This document shows, in pieces, positions 50,801 to 62,265 of a stretch of 64,000 nucleotides of DNA. Under the pieces are notes generated by a model, which did no database searches, was not told the DNA's origin, and saw only the letters and a list, made by a program, of their open reading frames with translations. Origin of the DNA: Rotaria socialis (Eukaryota; Rotifera; Eurotatoria; Philodinida; Philodinidae); contig CAJNYU010003219.1 in assembly GCA_905331475.1 (NCBI GenBank), forward strand, positions 372,001 through 436,000. Reading direction: 5' to 3'. How positions within the stretch are numbered: the stretch's first letter is position 1; every line of letters starts with the position of its first letter. A program made the translations under genes and the position numbers.

Positions 50801-51871
50801 TTCTTGAAAGAGCAATCCTTGATACTTTCTAAAAAAACATTTTTTTCCCATGAATAATGACCGTAACAAACTATTTTTACGATTCTATAAAATCGTTTCA
50901 ATGAGGCTTTCATTTTGAGAAGAACCTAAAGTTAATTATTGATTCTCTCGAATGATCATCAATGAAAACATTTCAATGCGATTTTAAAGAGGAATTTCTT
51001 TTAGTTTACCGATGATACTTCCATGGCACTTTGTTTGGCTAATTCATTAGTAGCTTGTCATGGTTTTAATCCTTATGATCAATTGGTTCGCTACAAATGG
51101 TGGTACAAATTCGGATATATGTCGTCGACTGGAGATTGTTTTGATATTGGAGCAGCTACTAGTAATTCTCTACGAGAATTTGCGCGTCGTCAGAAAGCAT
51201 TTGCCAATGAATTCAGCATTCCCTTGACAGAAATGGATCGTCTTCCAAATAGTGAACTACGACAGAAATTCAATGTTTATTGCAGTGAAGATGGTGTAGC
51301 AGGCAATGGAGCTCTTATGCGTCTTGCACCAGTACCATTGTTTTTCTATAGAAATCCTCCATTAGCTGTGGAATATTCTGGTATTAGTGGACAAATCACT
51401 CACGGAGATAGAAAAGCGTACGATGCATGTCGTTACTATGGTGCTTTAATTGTTGCTGCTCTTCAGGGTTATAAGAAAGAACAAATACTTGACAATAACT
51501 TTTACGGGAAGCACAAAGAATGGTTTGGCAAAGAGAAACTTCACCCTGACATTGAGTCAATCTCTAGAGGATCATACAAAAAAGATGGATATGATGCTGG
51601 TATTAGAGGCAAAGGCTATATAGTTAATGCTCTAGAAGCTGCTCTGTGGGCATTTTGGTCTGATAAGAATTCATTTGAAACAGGTGCTCTCGCTGCTGTC
51701 AATCTTGGTGATGATACAGATACAACAGCTGCTATCTATGGTCAGCTAGCTGGAGCACATTACGGCTATCAGAAATTGCCTAAGAAGTGGCTTCACTTTG
51801 CCTATGCTAAAACGTTTATGCACAAATTAAGTAAATGGATTGCATACGAAGGTGAATGTTGGAAAAAATGA
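47887..51871 (+). CDS. ART domain - linker - DraG/ARH ADP-ribosylglycohydrolase fusion
   Basis: Four exons (47887-48688, 49535-50143, 50341-50603, 51005-51871) join with phases 1, 1 and 0 into 2541 nt, or 846 aa. Residues 1-240 are an arginine-type ADP-ribosyltransferase: LTLNESMSIYLYTMG, LKPWLSYLKNFLTGLHKLP, WGFTSCTT (Ser152) and ENEVLLVPGT (Glu192-x-Glu194). The strand with the first catalytic residue reads KVWCGF, so Cys131 replaces the usual Arg. A Ser/Pro/Lys-rich linker (about 268-480) holds two 21-residue tandem units. The rest is a complete DraG/ARH: GSMTGMALGDALGAHVEFRP, FTDDTSMAL, ITHGDRKAYDACRYYG and LGDDTDTTAAIYGQ, with the metal-binding TDD and GDDTDT motifs intact. ARH enzymes release ADP-ribose from Arg or Ser. 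The alternative is two adjacent genes; the 846-bp first intron is long and contains a TATA-like site. Confidence 0.82.
49088..49096 (+). promoter_or_regulatory. TATA-like box inside the first intron of the ART-hydrolase gene
   Basis: TATAAATAG followed by a short GC-rich stretch looks like a core promoter. It lies about 450 bp upstream of the second exon. If used, it could start a separate or alternative transcript for the hydrolase half. No other evidence supports it. Confidence 0.25.
49846..49971 (+). repeat. Coding 63-bp tandem duplication in the linker
   Basis: Two 63-bp units (49846-49908 and 49909-49971) encode SGKNTPPPSKPSGTPVTEAT and SGKNTPPRNKPSGTPVTEAT, each followed by one more residue. 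They are nearly identical, so the duplication is recent. Confidence 0.9.
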
Positions 51872-52679
51872 TATGAAAATACTGCTTCGTAATCACCAAC
51901 CAGTAAAACTTAACAATTGATCTAAAAAAATTCAAACAGTTTACATTTTTTCTTATGTGAAATAAATACATAAATAAATATATCGTATAATAATCTTCAT
52001 ATATTCGCAGCTTATTGAGTATATTTTGTGGAATTTATTATTATCAACAGTGATTTTCAGTAAATAGTATATTTTAAGAAAGGAACATACTACTTTATTT
52101 TATGTCAGTTTTAGATTTATTAAATGAGATCACTTTATATATTGTGTCAAGTAGGATATTCTTGTTAACGTTTTGTTTGGCACTGTTATATTGTATTATC
52201 ACTACTGTAAGTCTTAAAAAGCATAGCTTGGATAGTGGCTAATGATCTAGATAATTTTACTGGACCGCCTTTGAAAGTTTGGTTAGACTATTAACTAGAA
52301 GATAGTGCAGTATTTTTATGACAAAAATATATCGTCGATTATCCTATTCGATTTATGAAAGATGCATTTAGTACCATATACATGAGATAGCCATCAACAG
52401 GTTTTCACCAATCGTATTGTTACCATGTTCCTTCGAGCTATTTGCGACTTTCAATAGAACTTATGGGTGTGAGGTGTGTGTTGTCTATACACTCACACCC
52501 ACGCCCTCACGAGAGATCGAACATAAACTATAAGCTCGGCATTTCTTAATGAAGAGATCTGATTGGTGTGTTCAACTTTCAATGCCGATCAGATCTTTTT
52601 ATTCAACTGACATTTTCTTTGTGAGCAGAGAATAATGAGAATGTTGGCTACTTCGTTAGTTTTAATTTTTTCCTCTTAG
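51872..52679. other. Intergenic stretch with a TGTGGG-type inverted repeat
   Basis: AT-rich sequence between the ART-hydrolase stop and the metallophosphoesterase start. Inverted repeat copy 8 (52465-52510) is the only structure I recognised. Confidence 0.5.
52465..52510. repeat. TGTGGG-type inverted repeat, copy 8
   Basis: GGGTGTGAGGTGTGTG (52465-52480) faces CACTCACACCCACGCC (52490-52505) across 9 bp. It is the only copy found outside the 27-38 kb accessory block. Confidence 0.66.
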
Positions 52680-53482
52680 ATGGCAACACGCGCAAATAAA
52701 ACGACTCGTATTGTGTGCATTAGTGATACACACTCTCGCTATGACTTTGTGCTTCCATCTGGTGATATTCTCGTTCACACAGGTGATTTTTCGAAGTCGG
52801 GTTTACAAGATGAAGTAGAATATTTCATTACGTGGCTCAAATCTCTAACAAAATACCGATTGAAAATATTTATTGCGGGTAACCATGATCACACGTTGGA
52901 TCCAATTTCTTACGAGAGATGTTGGAAACGATGGCATCGTGGTCGCAAACAAAATTGTGCACCAGTCGGACACCTGATACACGATCGATCATTAGCAACC
53001 AATTTTGGAATCATCTATTTGGAAGAACAACTGTTTGTCGATAATGTCACTGGTCTGAGCTTTTACGGCAGGTTTGATAACTACTTATATTTCATTTTTT
53101 CTCTCGAAGGAGATATCTGTTCTTGAGCAGCCCATATGAACCAGCGTCACACAATGGAACGTTTTATTTTCCTATCAACAGTGTCGAAATCATGCAGGCT
53201 TGCTCCCGAATCCCAAATAATGTTGATGTTCTTCTCACGCACTGTCCCCCTGCGAGCATTCTTGATACAACTATTACCGGTGAACATGTCGGTTGTGATG
53301 AGTTGCTCTCATGTGTCAATGTGGCGAAACCTCGTTTACATGTCTTCGGCCACATCCATGAGGCACATGGTCGTATAGATCAAGGCTCGACCATATTTGT
53401 AAACGCATCAATCTGTAATCGGAAATATCAACCTGTCCAAGCACCCATTGTGATCGATTTGGAATTAAAGGAAAAAACATGA
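52680..53482 (+). CDS. MPPED1/2-type metallophosphoesterase
   Basis: A calcineurin-like metallophosphoesterase of the MPPED (239AB/UPF0046) family, known to hydrolyse cyclic nucleotides in vitro. Two exons (52680-53071, 53131-53482) join in phase 2 to give 247 aa. The metal-binding motifs are in order: CISDTHSR, DILVHTGDF, IAGNHDHT, LLTHCPP and VFGHIHEAHG. Mammalian MPPED1/2 carry Gly in the last motif (FGGIHEGYG), which lowers activity; here GHIH keeps the His, so an active enzyme is expected. The C-terminus YQPVQAPIVIDL matches the family. It lies 0.8 kb after the ART-hydrolase gene on the same strand. A link to free ADP-ribose is speculative. Confidence 0.92.
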
Positions 53483-56400
53483 TAGTTCTTCATCTTAACT
53501 TTTACTGAATAAACCACAGGGTGTGGACGAGCGCTGCAAATATGGATGTAAATGTAAGTGTTAGTGTACGAGTGGGATATTTATGAAATTCTTGCGATGT
53601 GTGAGTTTGAGTCTGTATATAACACTAGATATGCTCCTAGACCCATATCCATGTACTTTTTATATTTCGACTGTTTCATAATATAATAAAATAATACAGT
53701 GCGATTGATAATATGTATATGCCGAATCAATGTGTGAAGGGTGTCGATGTGATAAAAACTTATATGCATAGATTCAAAGTAGAATACAACACGTTATGAT
53801 AGTTGCTTTGAAAATCTTCATCAGATATCTTTAAAATATATTGCCATATAACTTGAATATATAAATCAATTGATTAATACCGAATATGAATTAATTAATT
53901 TTTATTTCAATGATGGAATCTTTTGGGAAAAAATTTAAAAAAATAATTATTTAATTAATAAATCTATAGTTCATTACGTAGTGCAGTTTTTGTATAGTCT
54001 TCGATAGAATTTGATAAGCTGTACCACAATATGAATACCAAAAGAAATTACAATTCTATTTTCACTATAAAATTTGAAGGAAATCGTAAAGACTAATAAA
54101 AATCTCATATATCTTGCATCAGACAATGAGCGTTACTTTAAATAGATCTGGTTGATTGACTGTTAATGAATGTTTCGAGATGCATAGTGTCATATACCGA
54201 AACTGAAAATAACTTTTTCAAGTTGCATCAACAGATAGAATTATCAAGCAATTAAAGGTACTAAAAGCTCATATGGTTGTCGCTAACATTTAATACATCA
54301 AATTTTTATTAGTCTTTCTAATTTCCTTCAATCTTTTTATCGAAAATATGGTAAGAATGCGTAATGGATGCTTGTAATTTCAAGGCCAATATTGATGTTG
54401 TATTTAACCAATGGGACTGACACTACTATAACAAGACAAAGAAAAAAAAAACGAAAGGAACGAGTAACTGGCTACTTGTATAGGAAAATATACATGTATA
54501 TTTCTATTTATGCATTGACACAATAGAATAATCCATAGAATAAAAAGAATACAAGCAGATGAGATGAAAACACAACGATAGAGAAAACTTCAAGACACGC
54601 TAAAGTAACGATACAGAAAAACAATAGAGAAACCGCACTACTTCACAAAAACGACCATGACTTGTCATCATACCGATGAATTTTGAACAAGGAAAACTGG
54701 TGTACTCTAGTACTCCACAGAGTTCATAATCCTAATGAAGTACATGGAAGGCATACACTCTGAAAGTAACAGAGTATGTGGAATGATCCTTTTTTGTTCG
54801 TCGAACGACAGAGCACGAAAGCTCAGTAAGCTTACCTGTTTTTTCTTTCAAACATGATTTTATCGATTACAATTAGCCATTATCTCATAAGAATCTTGGC
54901 CATCATCAACCTTTTCACTACTCCTAATCGTATTATTATCACAATTTTTATCCTTATTACTTTGTTCGATGCTAATAATCATTTCATGGTGGTAGCCGTG
55001 TTGATTGTTACCTGAGGATGTGGTGTCGTTACAATGAACCAACCTCACAGATCCTCAAGTGCATCCACAACCACACTCTCCGCCTTGCTTCTTGACAAAC
55101 TAAGATTATCTATATGTCGAGTCAGTCTGCGTTCTGCAAATTCATATTACACCGGAGCTAATTCTATTGCAAAAAAGGCTTCGAAAAAGATTTTCGCGTA
55201 AGAGATCAATTAAATTTAACACATCACTGTTCTCCTTTCTAATGTGACTAGGATTCCTTTGTGTCATAAATAAGGGGTTTATATATTGTGAACTGAATTC
55301 GTTTCTCGGTTTTTTCCTACTCATAAATAATGACGTCTTACTTCCGCTTGAAGAATTTTCCAACGTCTTTTAGCTTTGCCTTTTTCTTTCATCTGAGTTT
55401 CTTACACAAAAACACTGGTCTTCGCCGAAGACCAAAATGTTTATGTGCATCTGTTAGAAACGAAGTTATAGATGACAAGAAAAAATTTCAATATTCATGA
55501 TGTTTTGTCATTTCAGCTATTTTCTTCAATCTGCCGGGACACGAAAGAGAGTGAACAAACAGGTTTTTTTTGTTTCTTTCTTCACTTTCCACATCCGAGT
55601 TCGCAAAACAAAATTCGATTTGACATCTTGTAGGTTAATAACCATAAATGTTGAGTAATATTTCAGTAAAGATTTCCATTTCTAATGCAGTATATTTTTT
55701 GTTTTTCAACTTAAATATGGAGACCTACAAATGTGTCGCCCATTATACTTCCGTATTGTTAGTGACGTTAAGCATGATGCATAAAAAGTTATATGATAGA
55801 ATTAATTAATACAACATGTTATTTCGCAGAAAATAGAGATCAACTTTGCTATTGTATCGTCATATTATCCTTTATTATCGTACTATCATAAATTTCAAGT
55901 AGGATAAACATTTTAAATATCGTTCTTACTTTCCAATCAAATTCCTATTATACGCTCTGTTACACAGATGGCACTATTTTACTAATTAAATATACTTTAT
56001 TGGAGCCATGAAATATGAAATATGACTTTTTTGCGTCAGTTGAAGTGGTGCTTAAATTCAGAGAGAATAACTTAACAACAGAGTGCACAATGTTGCATAC
56101 ATCTTTTCTACGACTCTCTACACAGTATAAAGTGTTGTGAAAAACAACAGACGCAGCGTTGTCATCATTCTTATGAATACATACTCCGTTACTCCACCTC
56201 TTTATTCGCATTTATTTACACAGAAACGCACAATTTTTGTTGCACAATAGCAGCCGTTCTGTAAAACGAGGGTGAAAGCAGACAATAATACGGCGGTTTC
56301 GTGTTAAAGCAATCGAATAATTGGCATAATTTTTCTGCTAGTTTATTTATGTATTAACTCGAGCGAAATTGACCAGAAATGAGTAGGTAAAGAAGCACAC

Positions 56401-57170
56401 TTAAATTCTCATAAAGATATTATGTCACGAGGGAGGCTAGTGAAGAACCTCTAATACAAACAATAAAAAATAAATACGAAAAAGAGAGTAAATTTGATGA
56501 GTTAACTAAGGCAAATATTGCATAAATATGTTTCTTTATAGAAACTTAGTCGGATATTCAAGAATATTTTAAAAATTAGATAAATATTTACAACGTAAAA
56601 TGGTCCCCGTGTTTTTTTTTATATTACAATTGTTCTGAGTCAATTTTTTTATATAAATAGAGAAAAGCAACAACAGCGAAATGTCGTCACGTCACTGAAA
56701 GTAATTTGTTTTTCAATTCTTCATTTCTTTTCACGGAATTTAATAGAAAAAAGATTGGCATAGAGAATGAAGCCGTAGTTTTGACCAATCTCTGCAAACC
56801 CTACATCCTCTGAATAATGGATATCACTTTCACTAAGATACTGCAGATAGATAAAAATATTTTTCGGTCTATTGTGGACAATATAAAAGATGTGTTTAGT
56901 GCGCTTATTTCTTAAATAAATCAATTTTTACAATAATAACGATAGCAGTTTAAGAAAAACGATAACAAAACAGAAAATAAAATATGACATGATAAATAAG
57001 AAAAATAGAGCACTGGTCAAACACTTCGTGAAACTTGCGACCATTTTTAAAAAGATACAGTCGTTCGGTAACAATGCAGTTCATATATTGTTCCATTATT
57101 TTCTTTTTAGGGTTTATTAAATTATCAGTAGATACCGCGCCATCTTTAGCAGTGTCATTAATTAGAATTC
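53483..57170. other. Long intergenic stretch, possible unrecognised exons near 54.9-55.5 kb
   Basis: No gene is firmly supported. The minus strand between 54860 and 55430 has several open pieces with coding-like content. Examples are SEKVDDGQDSYEIMANCNR before a stop, RRLTRHIDNLSLSRSKAESV, and KAKRRWKILQAE followed by a GTAAGA donor. I could not join them in one frame, so they may be exons of an unknown gene or a decayed one. At 55421-55437 an exact 8-bp inverted repeat (GGTCTTCG/CGAAGACC) has a one-base centre. The rest is AT-rich without recognised repeats. Confidence 0.35.
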
Positions 57171-60100
57171 ATGAACAGTCGGTTCGTTAACGGTGCTCTA
57201 GCAGAACTTCAAGATGCCAATCGAAGTCCAATATTTGGCTATCAACATTTGCCTCTTGTATCATTAGAAAAAGCCATGGAAACAATTATTCCAATCGTCC
57301 CTGAAGCGAAGGAATATGTTCTTCTTGCGAAACAACATTGCAATCGAGAATCAACTATTTTAACTAAAGACGAATCAGCAGCAATTTATCTTTACTCGAT
57401 GCCAATAGGGTTTTTTACTCGTTTGAACGAATCACTTCGAGCTAAAGACCGAAAGGCTTTGAAGCCGTGGTTCTTTTTTCTCAAGCTATTTATTACTGCT
57501 CTAGAGAAACTGCCTTCGTGTGAACGAGTGATATGGCGGGGTGTAGCTGGTGATGTTGGATCGGCATTCGTCGATAACGACTTGCAGACATGGTGGAGTG
57601 TAAACTCATGTTCAAAAGCCCTTAATGTCGTTGAAATATATTTGGGCGATACAGGTACTGTTTTTGCTGTTGACGCAAAAAATGGAAAAGATATTACATC
57701 GTTCTCGGCATTTCAAGAAGAACAAGAAGTTATTCTTATGCCTGGGAGTCGTTTTCTTGTCAAATCAAAATCACTCAACTTCAGAAATGCTCTTTATATT
57801 GTTCATTTGGAAGAAGAACATATACCAATGGAAAATAATCAGGCGTAAGTTACATAAAATATACTATAAACACCGCTAATAGTTGTTTCATAGGGAAATC
57901 CTTTCTAGAGTCTATTAGTACCATTATTGACTAAAAATATTTGATTTTTGAATATCCATAGACTATATCCAATGTTTCGAATTAGGTTATGAATATCATT
58001 CTGACTGTTTTCAGTGCAAACTACTACTCAAATACTAAAAAGAGAGCAAATTATGATTATACCAAACACAAAAAATTGCACAAGTTTTATTTTGAATTCA
58101 TTTCATTATTCAATGCTTAAATTGTAGGCCAGTGCGATTAGGATATATATGATCATTAACACTGAGTAATTCAAAGCCATATGAGAGGACTCAATGGTAT
58201 GAGATCTATTTCTCTGTATTTTAAAAGAACCCAAATAAACGCGAGCTTTGAAAATAGGAAATTAAAATTGGTATGTATCACATTCCACAATCGCAAAGGC
58301 CTTGTTTCGCAGTGTCTTGCAAAATAAACGACATGAAGCGATGATTTGAATGTTACACTTGATTAAGTCCATCTCTTTGATTATTAACGAGCTATTTCTT
58401 ATTGAATGCATAATCTGCGAATTGCTATACAATCACTATAGACATATGAAACGTTTTGGTTTTCACCTGCTTCGTCTTTACGCAACAGGAAAAGGGGAAG
58501 CTTAAAATAGCGTATTTTCTTCACAAGTCGGTTATTGAATTAATAAAAGTTATATTTTTTAGTTGATTATTCTTTTTCTAGTTCTTCTACTCGACGAACT
58601 GCTCAATCAGTGGACAGACACTCTAATCACAATACCGGACACGAACACGAGATTGTCGACAACTCAACTTCTCAAAACAGAAGAAAACAATCTAGTTTTG
58701 ATAAACGTTCTCGATACAATGATTTTATGAATCAACCAGGACAATCAATTGGTGACACACCAGCTTCAATATTATTTACTACCACTAATAATCTGACCTC
58801 TTCACTTCGGACACCAGCTCCTGTACTATTGACTGTTACTAATGATATGACCTCTTTACTATTGGAACCAGGTATTTACACATAATCTATTTGACTGTCG
58901 TTAAAACTAAAGAGAATATGCCTCACATAAATTTGCAAATGAAAGATTTTGATAGACCCGATGAATTATACCAAGATTTGATGTAGAGATCTCGTAAAAT
59001 GGACTAACATCTAGAAAAGATCCATTTAATATTACATATAGGATTCAATTAACTTCTTAGATAAATATATCGTTAGTAAACAATCCATTCTAGCTGAACT
59101 CACAACAGTCATGCTTTGAGAAGTTAACATGAATTCAACTCTCACTTCTTGAATATGATTTTCAAATGAATTTTGTGGACAATAGAGAAATTTCAAAATA
59201 TCTCAAAAATAATCCCCCGGACATATGAATCAATCACAATGTTATCATTAATAAGCTTGCAAGAAAACGCTTTATTGTATTTCAGTAAAAAAACAATCTA
59301 TAAAAATAGTCACACATGGTCTAGGAGAAAATCCTACGTTGAAAATAGAGCTAATTGTATTAAAAGTCATGTCAGCTTATAAGAAAATTTCAACTAAAGC
59401 TGAAGAATTTTAATTTTGCAAATACATTCTAGAAAACATTATTTTTTAGAGATAAAACTACATCTCGAACGTTCACTGGATTTACGATGCATTAAACAAA
59501 AACCATTCAAAGCTCGGTCGCTTCCGAAAGAAATGAAATATCAAAAATCCAAAGTGATGTGTAGTAATAACGAGTTGTTACTTCTGTGTGCAGTTGATAA
59601 GTTGTATCTATTTGATGAAGACTTGAAATTGGTTCGGTCAACCATCCAAACATCAATACTTTCTAGCGATTTGGTTGATATGGCTTGGTGTGAGTCTATT
59701 CTGAAGTTCATTGTTTTGAATGAAGAAAAAGCATATGTCCTCGATCCAGTTACAGCTCAATTGTCATGTATTGAAAGTGTTCAATTAAAAGAAAATGAGT
59801 CTTGCTTTGTCAGTTGTGCATGTTCAAATGATAAATTGTTTATTGGTACATCAGCGTCATATTATCCCACGTACATGCAGTGCTACAAATTACCGGGTTT
59901 CATTTTTGTTTCACAATTCACTGTAACAGATCTAATTGGCTTTGATCCGCCACCCGTGAACAGCTGGGACACTAATTGGGCCACTAAAAAGCAAAAGGAT
60001 GATAAACGGAAAATAGTTTCAATTCGATATAATCAACAGAGGCTTGGCATAATTATTGATACTTTTAATGAGCGTTTCTTATATGTGTTTAATTTAACAC

Positions 60101-60399
60101 AACAACCTATAGGATTTGTGAAGACAAATCTATCATCGGTCGAATACCAACTCAACGTATTAGCAAAGAGTGGTGAGTGGCTTCTCGTACCCAATGGAGG
60201 TTATGAAAAATTAATTCAGATCGCTCTGGACTGCCAGTTTAAGGCAGAATGCGAATCAAAAGACAGATCACAAGACAGTTTCTTCAGCTTTTCAGCGGGT
60301 TTTGTGAGTCTCAATGGCAATTTGGACAATTTAATCATGTTCGGGCCAACTTCTCTTGTGGCACTTATAGATGATTCACTTGCATTGTATCAAGTATGA
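57171..60399 (+). CDS. ART domain fused to a beta-propeller-like C-terminal domain
   Basis: A second arginine-type ADP-ribosyltransferase, paralogous to the one at 47.9 kb. Three exons (57171-57844, 58582-58871, 59450-60399) join with phases 2 and 1 into 1914 nt, or 637 aa. Residues 1-220 are the ART: LTKDESAAIYLYSMP, LKPWFFFLKLFITALEKLP, VIWRGV (catalytic Arg123), WWSVNSCSK (Ser143/Ser146) and EEQEVILMPGSRF (Glu184-x-Glu186), so R-S-ExE is intact. No signal peptide is seen, suggesting a cytosolic enzyme. A Ser/Asn/Thr-rich linker follows. The last 310 residues have repeated beta-blade-like strands (ELLLLCAVDKLYLFDEDLKL, MAWCESILKFIVLNEEKAYV, IVSIRYNQQRLGIIIDTFNE), fitting a WD40/NHL-like propeller. 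The propeller call rests on pattern only. Confidence 0.83.
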
Positions 60400-61400
60400 C
60401 TTTACTCTCTCAATTCGCATGTCTGTTATACAATTAAATATACTAATAATAATAATAAAATATAGTTTTTTACTAACTTAACGTAACATATAAATGCATT
60501 ACCACCTATTTGTATTTGCATGAAGCATATATCATTTTATGCCGGTAAGTTCAAGGGATATATACCAATTATGAATTCTTTGTTCATTTGACAAAAATAA
60601 TAATGAAGGCAAGATGAAACCAAAATTCTTTTGTCATAATTTCTTTCAGAACATTTCAATGACTAGCAAGGTTCTATATATTATAATTTTGAATATGGCT
60701 TGTACTCATGGCTACGAAGAATAATATCAGGTAAATAATACACGTACGCCATCTTTCAAAAAAACCGAAAGGTAGCTGTCGTCGATTTGATTTATGTTAC
60801 AGCCAGTATCGAAGAAAGAAAAAAAAAAGAAGACATAAATAAACTCTATTGATTTATTATAAATTAAATAAAAATTGAAACATATGCGTTACTGAAAGAG
60901 CATAAATCCAATTTTTATGACAGTAAGGTGATTTAGTTAATATATAAGGTTATATGAAATGAAATACATCATTTTTTTAAAATCGTTCAAAACAATAATA
61001 AACGATAATATCATCTTCTTTAGTGAGTTTTACGCTACTATTAGTATAAGACCCATCATTGACTAACAAATCAACAGTTCACTGAGTTCTATATTACAAT
61101 TTATTTATTAAAAAAAACAATGTCTCAAATTGATAGACAATAGATGCGAACACACCCTACTGAAGTTTAGATCGACGGCGTGTTTTGCTCATGCTGTTCT
61201 CTATAATTTTTACCGGAGTGTTGTTTGCAGAATGCGAAGAAGAATATGTTGAAGTCAGTCACACGCACACAATAGTTAAGCTTCTTTTACAGTCTTCAAG
61301 CATATAATGTAAAAAGTATGTTGGATTTTTTCATTGGTTCAAGATTCTATATAGATGTTGCCAGTGAGAAATATATTTTCTATTTCAGTTTTAGACTTCT
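60400..61400. other. Intergenic stretch upstream of LZTFL1
   Basis: AT-rich 1 kb with AATAAT runs near 60447 and poly-A at 60811-60828. No exon, TIR pair or RFX-type X-box was recognised with confidence. Confidence 0.5.
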
Positions 61401-62265
61401 ATGGCATCATCGTCGACTGATCTCGGTGTTAATGAACATCACGAGGAAATTATTCGTCATTATGTTCGTTTTTCTGGCGAACAAAAGATTGTTGGTTTAC
61501 GATCATTTCATGCTGCGGCTGATGATTTTAAAAATCAACGTTTATCAGATGAAGAAATGATGACTGCAAATGAAGTTCATGAATTTCTCAATGAATTTAT
61601 TGATATATTAGAAAAAGAATTCGAACAAGAATTAACACATCAATATCGTGTTAATGCTCTTTTAATCAAACAATTATTTCAACAAGCTGAACAATGGTTT
61701 CTTAAATTAAATCCTAATTTTGATCAATTAGAAAATCGTCGTTTAATTGATCTCATACGTGATTATGAACAACAGAATTTGAGTAAAATCAAAGCCAAAG
61801 GAAATAAACAAGCGAGTAAGATATTTTTAAGCAACAGCAAAAACGAATAAAATATTCTCTTCCTTCAATAAAATAGATGCACTTATGGATCCAATCAATG
61901 ATACAAAATCAACTATTCTACTTAAAACTGAAATACAAAGATTACAACAATCAAATGATCACTTAAAACAACGTTTATCAAAATATGAAAAAGACGATGA
62001 ACTTTTAAATCAACAATTAGAAGAAACAACACGTTTGATTAGTAATAAAGAAGAAACATTTTCTCAAAAATTAGAATCCAACGAAAAACGCCTAAAAGAA
62101 ATTCAACAAGCACTTCTATTAGCTGAAAACGAATTAGAAAAAAAGTTTAATCAAACGAATACATATATTAATATGAAAAGAATCATTGAACAAAAAAATC
62201 ATCAAATTCGTGCATTACGACAACAATTAACTGGTGATAACGACAAAGAGGAGGATGAGGACTAG
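61401..62265 (+). CDS. LZTFL1: Leucine zipper transcription factor-like 1 (BBSome regulator, BBS17)
   Basis: LZTFL1 is a cytoplasmic coiled-coil protein that restrains BBSome entry into cilia. Two exons (61401-61815, 61877-62265) join in phase 1 to 267 aa (human 299). The N-terminal helical domain reads LGVNEHHEEIIRHYVRFSGE (human LGLNEHHQNEVINYMRFARS). It continues LLIKQLFQQAEQWFLKLNPN (human LLLRQLFAQAEKWYLKLQTD) and LENRRLIDLIRDYE. The second exon is a coiled coil ending AENELEKKFNQTNTYINMKR and IRALRQQL, matching human AEKELEKKFQQTAAYRNMKE. The middle of the coiled coil is shorter than in human. With ARL6 it is the second Bardet-Biedl pathway gene in the window. Confidence 0.93.
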
